A stretch of DNA of 64,000 bases, taken from assembly GCF_900114265.1 (NCBI RefSeq), contig NZ_FPKV01000001.1, forward strand, positions 248,001 to 312,000, in the 5' to 3' direction. Source of the DNA: Flaviramulus basaltis (GTDB lineage: Bacteria > Bacteroidota > Bacteroidia > Flavobacteriales > Flavobacteriaceae). This document shows positions 56,233 through 64,000 of the stretch, one piece after another. The notes beneath the pieces are model-generated. The model was not told the DNA's origin. It did no database searches and saw only the letters and a list, made by a program, of their open reading frames with translations. Both the position numbers and the translations under genes were made by a program. How positions within the stretch are numbered: the stretch's first letter is position 1; each line of letters opens with the position of its first letter.

Positions 56233-57528
56233 TTAATTTTTTAGGTTTTTATAAAGCCATGCATCAGCTTCTTCCCATTGTTCCGGAAATGTCCAATGTC
56301 CAGTTTCTAAAAAGATATTCAGTTCTTTAGGTGCATCAATTATGTTATATGCAGCAAACATAGAGGTTGGTGGACAAGTAGGGTCATTATACCCCCAAGA
56401 ATACCATCCTGGAACTTTTATCCTTCTTGCGAAATTTACTGCATCATAATACGGGGCTACCTTTATCCAATTTGGACGTTCTGCTTCGTTATAATTTTTG
56501 AACATATGAGGCCAACCTCCTGCTCTTTCTTCTAAATACCCTGTCAAATCGCATAGCGCAGGATAAAAGGCTGCTAAATATTTTATTCGTGGATCTAAAC
56601 CTGCAGTAACAAGAGACAATCCTCCGCCCTGGCTTGCACCATTAACGGCAATGTTTTCTCCATCAAATTCTTCCATCGAAAAAATATAATCAACAGCTCG
56701 AACACACCCCAAGTAAACCCGCTTATAGTAGTAATTATCTAAATCATCTAATTTATTAGCCCAATAGGCCTTAAGTGCTCCATTTTTTAAATTGTTATAA
56801 ACCTCATCATCCATTCTCACAGGAATGCCATGTATCCCAATTTTCAAGGTAATGAATCCCTCCTCTGCCCTGAGATCCGGACCATAAGACCGCACACCTG
56901 CTCCCGGCACTCTTAAAATTGCCGGATACTTTCCAGGAGCTTTAGGTATTGATAAAACACCATATATTCTACTGTTTTTTATATTGCCTATATTGAGTTC
57001 ATAAACATTTATTTTTGAAGTACATAACTCTGGCAAAAGTCTAAGTTTAGGATCTATGGGCACTTTTGCTAATTCGGCCTTTGCTTGTGACCAAAACGCA
57101 TCAAAATCGGAAGGGTTGGTTACGGCTGGCAATATATTATGTGGTTCAAAAGCGGCTCTTCCCCTGCCTTTATAGGTTCTATTATTTACTTTTACAGATA
57201 CTTCGCATTCAAGAAAACCAGGTTTATCAATTTTCATCCCAACGATATGAGCTTGCCCTGATTCGGATACAATATCATCTTCTTTGGTAGATGTCATTTT
57301 TTCTAATCCCAATGAATAATGAATTTTAACATTCGGCACTAACTGTCCGTCTTGCAAAACTTTGACATCAAAATTAGCTTTCTCTCCTAATTTATAGTTC
57401 CAATCAGCATGGTCAGGCGTTACTATTACTTGTACTCTTGATTGGGCAGGCTGCGCATAAAGTGCGCTGATACTTTTTAAAAGAAGTAGGGCTACAATAC
57501 AAGATACTCTTATTAATTTTAGTTTCAT
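56233..57528 (-). CDS. CE7-type acetyl (xylan) esterase, secreted
   Basis: A 431-residue protein with a signal peptide, an N-terminal beta domain (about 30-130) and an alpha/beta-hydrolase core. The nucleophile Ser is in NGASQGGGLSL, the Asp region in GYNDPTCPPTSMF and the catalytic His in LETGHWTF. This is the AXE1/CE7 family. It probably removes acetyl groups so that the glycoside hydrolases can act. Confidence 0.9.
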   Translation of the reverse strand: MKLKLIRVSCIVALLLLKSISALYAQPAQSRVQVIVTPDHADWNYKLGEKANFDVKVLQDGQLVPNVKIHYSLGLEKMTSTKEDDIVSESGQAHIVGMKIDKPGFLECEVSVKVNNRTYKGRGRAAFEPHNILPAVTNPSDFDAFWSQAKAELAKVPIDPKLRLLPELCTSKINVYELNIGNIKNSRIYGVLSIPKAPGKYPAILRVPGAGVRSYGPDLRAEEGFITLKIGIHGIPVRMDDEVYNNLKNGALKAYWANKLDDLDNYYYKRVYLGCVRAVDYIFSMEEFDGENIAVNGASQGGGLSLVTAGLDPRIKYLAAFYPALCDLTGYLEERAGGWPHMFKNYNEAERPNWIKVAPYYDAVNFARRIKVPGWYSWGYNDPTCPPTSMFAAYNIIDAPKELNIFLETGHWTFPEQWEEADAWLYKNLKN

Positions 57529-57548
57529 TTCTTTAAGTTTTATAGTGT

Positions 57549-58511
57549 TTATTGCTTTTTATAATCGCCCCAAACTTCGTAGTCATCCCAATACACATGA
57601 GTAGACTTTCCTTTAGCGTTTAAATAGTTTATGATTTTGCCTGAGGTATAAAGCATAAAGGGATTATGATGAGTAAGCCCATCCGGATTAGGGTTATCAG
57701 GATGATATGTCCAATTTTGGATATTGAAAATTCCAATTTCTTTTTCATCAACAATAGCCGTAAGTTGAAATCGACCATGAACCTCATCACCTTCCACAAA
57801 ATTCACTTTAAGCGTCATCCATTTACCGGTAGGTACAGCAAAATTATTATTGGTTTCCTCCCAAATAATTTCACCCTGTTTTTTTGTTTCCGGATTATAA
57901 ACCTGACCATGTATTCCAAATTTTAAAGAGTCATTCCCCTCACTTGGTTTATGTAAGCCAACAGTTATGCGAAAACCCGTTTCAGGGTTTACCCACGGCG
58001 CATCGTTCCAAAACGCCATAAGCGTAAACCATGTAAATGCATCAGGATACGATTTTAATAGGTCTAAATCTTTAAGTAAAAACAAACGAATGGAATACGT
58101 TAAATTCTTAAATCCTTCTTTACAATTATACATATTGGCCTGTATACGACCTTTAACACCATTAAACACATTAGGCTTATCTATTTTAAAAAGAGCTACA
58201 TGATTTTTAGGATTTATGGGATCAGATACAATCTTAGCAATACGCATCGATTCATCTCCATCTTGATAGTATATTTTAAACTCACAGTTATTAGGTGCAC
58301 CTTCAAGATTGGTTTCCCAATTTCCTTTTGGGGTATTTAAGGTATCTATGCCTTTTATTTCGGCATCCCTATGGTCAATTTGAGTAACAGTGGTTCCTTC
58401 TTCGAAACCCGACTTAAAAATTAATTCTCGTGATTGCCCAAAGACAAAAACCTCATGAAAAACACATATTACGATACAGACAAAATGGATCTTTATATTA
58501 CCTTGTTTCAT
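57549..58511 (-). CDS. Secreted jelly-roll protein A, candidate polysaccharide lyase
   Basis: A 320-residue secreted protein (signal peptide ending FGQ) with a concanavalin-like beta-jelly-roll pattern: EFKIYYQDGDESMRIAKIV, GRIQANMYNC, TGKWMTLKVNFVEGDEVHGR and a terminal VYWDDYEVWGD. The fold and length resemble heparin-lyase-type and glucuronan-lyase-type enzymes, but I cannot assign a family. It is about 86 percent identical by eye to the protein at 59334, and the two flank an alpha/beta hydrolase. Confidence 0.65.
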   Translation of the reverse strand: MKQGNIKIHFVCIVICVFHEVFVFGQSRELIFKSGFEEGTTVTQIDHRDAEIKGIDTLNTPKGNWETNLEGAPNNCEFKIYYQDGDESMRIAKIVSDPINPKNHVALFKIDKPNVFNGVKGRIQANMYNCKEGFKNLTYSIRLFLLKDLDLLKSYPDAFTWFTLMAFWNDAPWVNPETGFRITVGLHKPSEGNDSLKFGIHGQVYNPETKKQGEIIWEETNNNFAVPTGKWMTLKVNFVEGDEVHGRFQLTAIVDEKEIGIFNIQNWTYHPDNPNPDGLTHHNPFMLYTSGKIINYLNAKGKSTHVYWDDYEVWGDYKKQ

Positions 58512-58575
58512 TTTTTTATGTTTCTATAATGGATGTGTACTATTAATGTGATATATGAAAACATCATCTATTAAT

Positions 58576-59331
58576 TCATTGATTTTCAATTTCTTTTAGC
58601 ATTTTCACCAATTCCTCCGGGGCAGACCATTGTACATTATGATCGGCTTCCAACTGCAATACCTTCCAACCATTTTTATTGGCTCTTTCAGCTTGGGGTG
58701 CAAAATTATCTGACTTAGGATCAGCACCTTTTTCTACGGTAAGGATATATGTGGTTGGTATATTAAGTCTTTCAGGATTTTTTAAAGAAATTTTGTCCGT
58801 TAAAGTTTTTAAAGCCTGTGGAACATGCTTAGGAGGTGATTTTTCCTCTGGAACCCAAGGTGGAATTAAATAACCATTTACAATTTTATAATTTTTAATA
58901 CTTTCCTCTTTAATTAATGCAACGCTTTCATTATCATTAGGAACAAAAGCATCAATATATACTAGCTTCTTAATCCTTTTAGGTATGCTATCTGCAACAC
59001 CAGTAATGACCATGCCGGAATAGCTATGCCCAACTAAAATAACATCATGCAAATCTTCATAGAGGATTGTGTTTACAATGTCCTTAATATGTGTATCCAA
59101 TCCAACATCCAAAGTGGCCAAATGCACGCGCTCTCCCTGACCAGTTAAAGTAGGTCTGTAAACCACACTTCCTGTTGCTGTAAGTAGCGAATCTACTTTC
59201 TTGAAAACCCATCCACCGCCCCATGCTCCATGAACAACTACAAATACAGATTTATTATTTGTCTGGGAAAATAAAGATTGAAATGAAATGGTTGCAATTA
59301 CAAACAACAAAATAAATTTATACTGTCTCAT
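58576..59331 (-). CDS. Secreted alpha/beta hydrolase
   Basis: A 251-residue protein with a signal peptide (about 1-22), oxyanion region VVHGAWGGGW, nucleophile Ser in GHSYSGMV and a late His in EADHNVQW. It belongs to the salicylate-esterase-like alpha/beta-hydrolase branch. An esterase acting on acyl decorations of the glycan is inferred. It sits two bases from jelly-roll protein B. Confidence 0.85.
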   Translation of the reverse strand: MRQYKFILLFVIATISFQSLFSQTNNKSVFVVVHGAWGGGWVFKKVDSLLTATGSVVYRPTLTGQGERVHLATLDVGLDTHIKDIVNTILYEDLHDVILVGHSYSGMVITGVADSIPKRIKKLVYIDAFVPNDNESVALIKEESIKNYKIVNGYLIPPWVPEEKSPPKHVPQALKTLTDKISLKNPERLNIPTTYILTVEKGADPKSDNFAPQAERANKNGWKVLQLEADHNVQWSAPEELVKMLKEIENQ

Positions 59332-59333
59332 AT

Positions 59334-60296
59334 TTATTGTTTATTTGAATTATCCCAAACTTCGTAGTCATCCCAATACACATGAGTAGACTTTCCTTTA
59401 GAATTGATATAGTTTATGATTTTACCTGAGGTATAAAGCTTAAATGGATTATGGTGAGTAAGTCCATCCGGGTTGGTCTTCTCAGGATGATGTGTCCAAT
59501 TATGGATATTAAAAATTTCAATATCTTTTTTGTCAACGACAGCTATAAGTTGGAATCTACCATGAACCTCATCACCTTCAACAAAATTTACTTTAAGCGT
59601 CATCCATTTACCGGTAGGCACAGCAAAATTATTTTGGGTTTCCTCCCATATGACTTTACCCTGTTTTTTAGTTTCTGGATTATAAACCTGACCATGTATT
59701 GCAAATCTTAAGGAGTCAACACCTTCGCCTGGTTTGTGTAACCCAACTGATATGCGGAAACCCGTTTCTGGCTTTACCCAAGGAGCATCATTCCAAAATT
59801 CCATAAGTGTAAACCATGTAAATGCATCTGGGTAAGACTTTAGAACGTCTAAATCTTCAGGCAAGAACAAACGAATGGAATACGTTAAATTCTTAAATCC
59901 TTCTTTACAATTATACATATTGGCCTGTATACGACCTTTAACACCATTAAACACATTAGGTTTATCTATTTTAAAAAGAGCTACATGATTTTTAGGATTT
60001 ATAGGACCTGGTACAATCTTAGCAATACGCATCGATTCATCTCCATCCTGATAGTATATTTTAAACTCACAGTTATTGGGTGCACCTTCAAGATTGGTTT
60101 CCCAATTTCCTTTTGCAGTATTTAAGGTATCTGTACCTTTTATTTCGGCATCCTTATGGTCAATTTGAGTAACAGTGGTTCCTTCTTCAAAACCCGAACT
60201 AAAAATTAATTCTCGTGATTGCCCAAAGACAAGCGTCTCAGAAAAAAGACATATCGCTGCACAAACAAAAATGATCTTAATATTACTTTGCTTCAT
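59334..60296 (-). CDS. Secreted jelly-roll protein B, paralogue of protein A
   Basis: A 320-residue secreted protein, collinear without gaps with the one at 57549. I count about 44 differences in 320 residues. A central run of nearly 50 residues from PINPKNHVALFKIDK to SIRLFL is identical. Most differences lie in the signal peptide and the last 130 residues. It overlaps the GH88 gene by 14 bases, suggesting coupled translation. Same functional uncertainty as protein A. Confidence 0.65.
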   Translation of the reverse strand: MKQSNIKIIFVCAAICLFSETLVFGQSRELIFSSGFEEGTTVTQIDHKDAEIKGTDTLNTAKGNWETNLEGAPNNCEFKIYYQDGDESMRIAKIVPGPINPKNHVALFKIDKPNVFNGVKGRIQANMYNCKEGFKNLTYSIRLFLPEDLDVLKSYPDAFTWFTLMEFWNDAPWVKPETGFRISVGLHKPGEGVDSLRFAIHGQVYNPETKKQGKVIWEETQNNFAVPTGKWMTLKVNFVEGDEVHGRFQLIAVVDKKDIEIFNIHNWTHHPEKTNPDGLTHHNPFKLYTSGKIINYINSKGKSTHVYWDDYEVWDNSNKQ

Positions 60297-61482
60297 CTTT
60301 TTTTAATTTTAGTAATGCTTCTAAAAAATAATAGTCGGCATAAATTAATGGGGCGTCTATTTCAGAACTCTTCGGAAAATGGCCTACGCTGTGTTTTAAA
60401 AGAAATCCACTATTTGTTTCTTTTTCAGCCAAATACTGCGGGCTCGACAATGAGGAAAGCATTTTCTTTGCAGCCTCCGTATACCTCAAAGCATCTTCTT
60501 TGTTTACGTAGTTTTTCAACTCCAAAAATGCGGAAGCCATAACAGCTGCAGCTGATGCATCTCGTTTTGCCGTTGGAATATCCGGAGCATTAAAATCCCA
60601 ATAAGGTATCATATCTTTAGGCATATTAGGATTGTTTAAAATATAATTGGCAATACCTTTGGCATGATTCAAATATTTTTGATCTTTTGTAAACCTATAC
60701 ATCATTGTAAATCCATAAAGTCCCCAACCTTGTCCTCTGGCCCATGCAGATTCATCGGCATAACCTTGAAACGTAGTTTTCTTTTCAACCGCTCCGGTAA
60801 TCGTATCATAAGATAACACATGGTAGCTACTATAATCATCCCTAAAATGATTCTGCATAGTATTGTCAGCATGAGAAATGGCAATCTTGGTCAAGGTAGA
60901 ATCTGCAAACTCTTTTCCTGCCCACATGAGCATTTCTAGGTTCATCATATTGTCAATAATAACCGGATATTGCCATTTACTATTCCATGTTGAAAAATCC
61001 CATGATCGGATACAACCTACAACAGAATCAAAACGTGAAGCAAGTGAATAAGCCGATTCTTTTACTACGTTTTTATAAGCTTCATTGCCTGTTATTTTAT
61101 AGGCGTTTCCAAAACTACAGAACATCATAAACCCCAGATCGTGAGTCGCTTTATTCGTTTTCTCCTGTTCTAAAACCTTTAAACTTTTTTCAGCCTCAAT
61201 AAGTAATACCGAATCTTTAGTATATTCAAAAGTATAGAGCAAACAACCAGGATAAAATCCACTACACCAATCATTTGATTTACTAGCAATTAGCTTACTA
61301 TCTTCAAAACTCCGGGGAAACCTATTATTAGGACGTAAATCTGCTAGGTATTTATACTGCGTATTTGCACGCTCAAAAACAGAATCAATACTCGAACTAT
61401 TTTGGATATTCTTTACGTTCTTATGACACCCACACAACATAAATATTGGTACTATAAAGCATGCTAATCTTAATTTATTCAT
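60283..61482 (-). CDS. GH88 unsaturated glucuronyl hydrolase, lipoprotein
   Basis: A 399-residue protein with a lipobox (FMLCGC, Cys19) and an (alpha/alpha)6 barrel pattern (NDWCSGFYPGCLLY, HDLGFMMF, DNMMNLEML, ESAWARGQGWGLYGF, DASAAAVMASAFLEL). These match GH88. It removes the unsaturated uronic acid from the non-reducing end of oligosaccharides made by lyases, feeding KduI. Its presence implies a lyase in the locus. Confidence 0.9.
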   Translation of the reverse strand: MNKLRLACFIVPIFMLCGCHKNVKNIQNSSSIDSVFERANTQYKYLADLRPNNRFPRSFEDSKLIASKSNDWCSGFYPGCLLYTFEYTKDSVLLIEAEKSLKVLEQEKTNKATHDLGFMMFCSFGNAYKITGNEAYKNVVKESAYSLASRFDSVVGCIRSWDFSTWNSKWQYPVIIDNMMNLEMLMWAGKEFADSTLTKIAISHADNTMQNHFRDDYSSYHVLSYDTITGAVEKKTTFQGYADESAWARGQGWGLYGFTMMYRFTKDQKYLNHAKGIANYILNNPNMPKDMIPYWDFNAPDIPTAKRDASAAAVMASAFLELKNYVNKEDALRYTEAAKKMLSSLSSPQYLAEKETNSGFLLKHSVGHFPKSSEIDAPLIYADYYFLEALLKLKKDEAK

Positions 61483-61489
61483 AGTGGTT

Positions 61490-63040
61490 TTAATTAAATC
61501 TCATTTTCATTTCTTGGGCACTTTTAACTCTATCAATATTCACATCTTCATACATGTCTTCCAGTTTGGAAACTAATTCTTCAAACAGAGACGGTTTGTA
61601 TGTAGACAAATCTTTAGTCATTAAAGGATCCTTCTCAATATCATATAGTTTATAGCTGTTAGGTTTCGAATATAACTTATCACTGTAACCATGAAGAACA
61701 TAGTTATTCTGCCTGATAACAACTTGTGGTGGAATCCCTTCTTTTAAAGGTTTGTTACCTACGTACCTTTGATTATATCCTTCTCCCATAAGTTCCCAAT
61801 TCTGCCTACGCTTTTCAAATTGCCAATACAAAGGTTTTTTACGTTCAATAGGCGAATTGTTTAATAGATATTGGTATATACTTACACCATCAATTTTCAG
61901 TTCAGAATTTAGATTGACATTGGCAATATCACATATTGTTGGTAGTACATCATAATTTACAATTGGGGCATCACATATTCTAGGAGATATTTTATCTTTC
62001 CATGAAACCAAACCGGGTACCTTAATCCCGCCCTCAAACAATTGTCTCTTTTGCCCATGTAAGGGATAACTCGTTCCAAAAGATCTTCCAGAACCAGAAT
62101 TGGTTCTCCACACTTCCGGACCATTATCGGAAGAGAAAAAGATTATCGTATTTTCTCTTAATTTCATAGCGTCCAAAGCTTTCATTAGTCGACCTATCTG
62201 ATGATCTAAATATGTTACATTTGCGTAATACTGGTCTTTATCTGGATCTCCTGACTTGTACATGTTATTGTATTCATCAGGATTGGAAATAAACTCATGA
62301 ACTGCATCATAAGACAGAAATAGAAAGAAAGGATCACTCTTCTCTTGAGTTTTAGACAGCCATTGTAACGCATTATCTGTAATAATTTTACTGGAATACC
62401 CCTTTATCACACCAAGTGGATTTCCATCTAAATCAAAGAAATCTCCTGGGTTTTTCTGTGAATTTTTATCTAAATCTGTGGTTAAGTGTGGGTTTTCTTT
62501 GGTTACCATTCCATAATCAAAACCTTGTTGTTTCGGAAAAGATCCCGTCTTACCTGTCCAGGAATTAGGGTCGTTCCAATCGGCACCGTTTAAATGCCAT
62601 TTTCCAAAAATGGCAGTACTATAACCTTCTTCCTTAACAAGCTCTGCTATTGTAACCTCTTTTCCACTCAGAAAAATACGATCGTTATCCTTCTTATCAC
62701 TTATAAACAAATCAATATTAACCCTATTAGGTACTTTTCCTGTCAAAAGACCTGCTCTTGAAGGAGAGCATACCGGTGAAGATGCATAGTGTTGGGTAAA
62801 AACTACAGATTGATGAGCTAGTGCAGCTAAATTTGGCGTTTTTATATATGGGTTGTTAAATTCATTAAGCTCCTGAAAATCAAAATTAACATCACCATAC
62901 CCTAAATCATCTGCTAGAATATATATGATATTAGGCTTGGTAGAAACGTCTTCTTTAGATTGATTTTTAAACGAATAAAAACTCGTCATTACAATAATAC
63001 TTGTAACAATTAAAAATCCGTATTTATATTTAGTATACAT
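61490..63040 (-). CDS. Secreted S1-family sulfatase
   Basis: The formylglycine motif CSPSRAGLLTG follows ASSPV, and the metal site begins NIIYILADDLGYGD. Both match type I sulfatases. Starting at MYTKYKYG (63040) gives 516 residues with a membrane-type signal segment; an in-frame ATG at 63118 lies inside the upstream gene. A clear AGAGGTG ribosome-binding sequence precedes 63040, rare in this phylum. It needs anaerobic or FGE-type maturation, not seen here. It points to a sulfated glycan. Confidence 0.92.
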   Translation of the reverse strand: MYTKYKYGFLIVTSIIVMTSFYSFKNQSKEDVSTKPNIIYILADDLGYGDVNFDFQELNEFNNPYIKTPNLAALAHQSVVFTQHYASSPVCSPSRAGLLTGKVPNRVNIDLFISDKKDNDRIFLSGKEVTIAELVKEEGYSTAIFGKWHLNGADWNDPNSWTGKTGSFPKQQGFDYGMVTKENPHLTTDLDKNSQKNPGDFFDLDGNPLGVIKGYSSKIITDNALQWLSKTQEKSDPFFLFLSYDAVHEFISNPDEYNNMYKSGDPDKDQYYANVTYLDHQIGRLMKALDAMKLRENTIIFFSSDNGPEVWRTNSGSGRSFGTSYPLHGQKRQLFEGGIKVPGLVSWKDKISPRICDAPIVNYDVLPTICDIANVNLNSELKIDGVSIYQYLLNNSPIERKKPLYWQFEKRRQNWELMGEGYNQRYVGNKPLKEGIPPQVVIRQNNYVLHGYSDKLYSKPNSYKLYDIEKDPLMTKDLSTYKPSLFEELVSKLEDMYEDVNIDRVKSAQEMKMRFN

Positions 63041-63050
63041 ATTCACCTCT

Positions 63051-64000
63051 TTAATTTTTCCAATTATCTGCTTGAAATGAAGACGCTGGCAATCCTTCTG
63101 TATTAAAAAGCTCGCCAACTACCCAATCTTGGTGCGCATAACGCACCGCTACAGGATGATCCACCCTATCAGCCAACAAAACAATTCCTTCTTTGGTTAA
63201 TAACCCTTTAGCTCTAAAAAATCTTTTATTCTCACCTGCAATTTCAAAATGTTCCAAAGGTTTTCCGTAAGTTGTAAGTCCGTTCTCTGCATGATTAAAA
63301 GTTAGTTTCAAAAACTTTCCTTCTGTTTTCATTTCCTTTAAAACTGGACCAGAATATTCAATCCCTTCTAAACCATAAGTTTTACTTAAGGCAATGTATG
63401 CCAATCGCTCTCCCGCAACTTTCTTGTTTGCTGGATGAATGTTATCCTTTTCACCAACGTCCAATAGACAAGCCATTCCTATTCCTTCAATATTTGAAAG
63501 AGAAACATTTAACATAGACTGTCTTATTTCAGCAGAATTAATAGCATCCATATAATCGAAAGGCGCAATTTGTGCGTAATAAAAGTTCAAACTTTGATTA
63601 CCCCATTGGTTTCTCCAATCTTTAATTAAGCCAGATAGAAGTTTCTCGTAATTACCTGGTTCCTTTCTATTCGCTTCTCCTTGATACCAAAGAAAGCCTC
63701 TGGCACCATATCCTACCATAGGATTTATCATGGCATTAAAAAGATACGTTGGCCGTTGGTGTTTCCCTTCTTTCTTCATATCCTTTTGTTCAATAAACTC
63801 AAACTCGGAGATAGTTTTGCCACTAATCCAAGGCTCTATTCGTGTGCCTCCCCAACTAGAAGAGATAAGCCCCACAGGTACATTTAGTACTTTATTAATC
63901 ATACGCCCAAAGTAGTAGGCCGCTGCACTAAAATTAGCTACATTTTTAGGGATACTTTCTTGCCATTCTCCCTCAAAATCATCCTGAGGCATGTCACTCG
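63051..64000 (-). CDS. Sialate O-acetylesterase-like (SASA) esterase, partial
   Basis: The frame is open through the right edge of the window, so the N-terminus is missing; at least 313 residues are present. VGLISSSWGGTRIEPWIS, FLWYQGEANRKEPGNYEKLL and GEKDNIHPANKKVAGERLA match the SASA/GDSL-type esterase family; the last carries the catalytic Asp-x-x-His pair. It would deacetylate the glycan. It ends 10 bases before the sulfatase start, and is the first visible gene of the operon. Confidence 0.88.
   Translation of the reverse strand, partial: SDMPQDDFEGEWQESIPKNVANFSAAAYYFGRMINKVLNVPVGLISSSWGGTRIEPWISGKTISEFEFIEQKDMKKEGKHQRPTYLFNAMINPMVGYGARGFLWYQGEANRKEPGNYEKLLSGLIKDWRNQWGNQSLNFYYAQIAPFDYMDAINSAEIRQSMLNVSLSNIEGIGMACLLDVGEKDNIHPANKKVAGERLAYIALSKTYGLEGIEYSGPVLKEMKTEGKFLKLTFNHAENGLTTYGKPLEHFEIAGENKRFFRAKGLLTKEGIVLLADRVDHPVAVRYAHQDWVVGELFNTEGLPASSFQADNWKN

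Overview
The window looks like a chromosome segment from a marine or algae-associated member of the Flavobacteriaceae (Bacteroidota). This rests on low GC, type IX secretion (T9SS) C-terminal sorting domains, TonB-plug and SusC-like proteins, BlaI/M56 pairs, DUF4407, DUF4230 and DUF4861 proteins, promoters of the TTTG-N18-TAnnTTTG kind, few Shine-Dalgarno sequences, and a large polysaccharide utilisation locus with a sulfatase. No ribosomal RNA, CRISPR array, insertion sequence or integrase was seen.

Layout. 1-8.1 kb: tRNA-Leu(UAG), an M20 dipeptidase, a drug/metabolite exporter, a BlaI-M56 peptidase pair under a triple operator, and small metabolic genes. 8.1-9.1 kb: a PhnA-like and a YjbR-like protein. 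9.2-20.1 kb: a five-gene minus-strand operon of secreted or surface proteins (PGDMF-repeat protein, OmpA protein, leucine-rich-repeat and beta-helix proteins with T9SS tails). It is divergent from a sigma-70-family factor and a TPR membrane protein, which converge on a large TPR-CHAT putative protease. 20.1-24.2 kb: a housekeeping operon with ruvC and hemW. 24.3-27.1 kb: a flippase-like protein, a glycosyltransferase and a frameshifted Bax-inhibitor-1 gene. 27.1-31.3 kb: a second BlaI-M56 system whose peptidase carries two TonB-like domains, with a TPR protein and a TonB-like lipoprotein. 31.3-38.2 kb: DUF456, a LuxR-type two-component system, a tiny lipoprotein gene missed by length cut-offs, a LacI regulator, a barrel-less TonB plug protein, and a 0.9 kb intergenic region with a tRNA-Asp relic.

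38.2-64.0 kb: a uronate catabolism and polysaccharide utilisation locus, on the minus strand apart from its LacI regulator. From the right edge it reads SASA-type esterase (cut by the window end), sulfatase, GH88, two near-duplicate jelly-roll proteins flanking an alpha/beta hydrolase, CE7-like esterase, GH28, GH2, GH3, two more GH28, DUF4861, a beta-propeller protein, then kduI, kduD, a scar of a TRAP transporter gene, uxaB and uxaA. The hydrolases would strip sulfate, acetyl groups and neutral sugars and cut galacturonate linkages. GH88 would release unsaturated uronate for KduI/KduD, while UxaB/UxaA would take tagaturonate through altronate to 2-keto-3-deoxygluconate. The likely substrate is an acetylated, probably sulfated, galacturonate-containing glycan; this is inference. 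SusC/SusD, uxaC, kdgK and kdgA are not in the window. A perfect LacI-type palindrome directly after the -7 box in front of kduI is the most direct regulatory signal.
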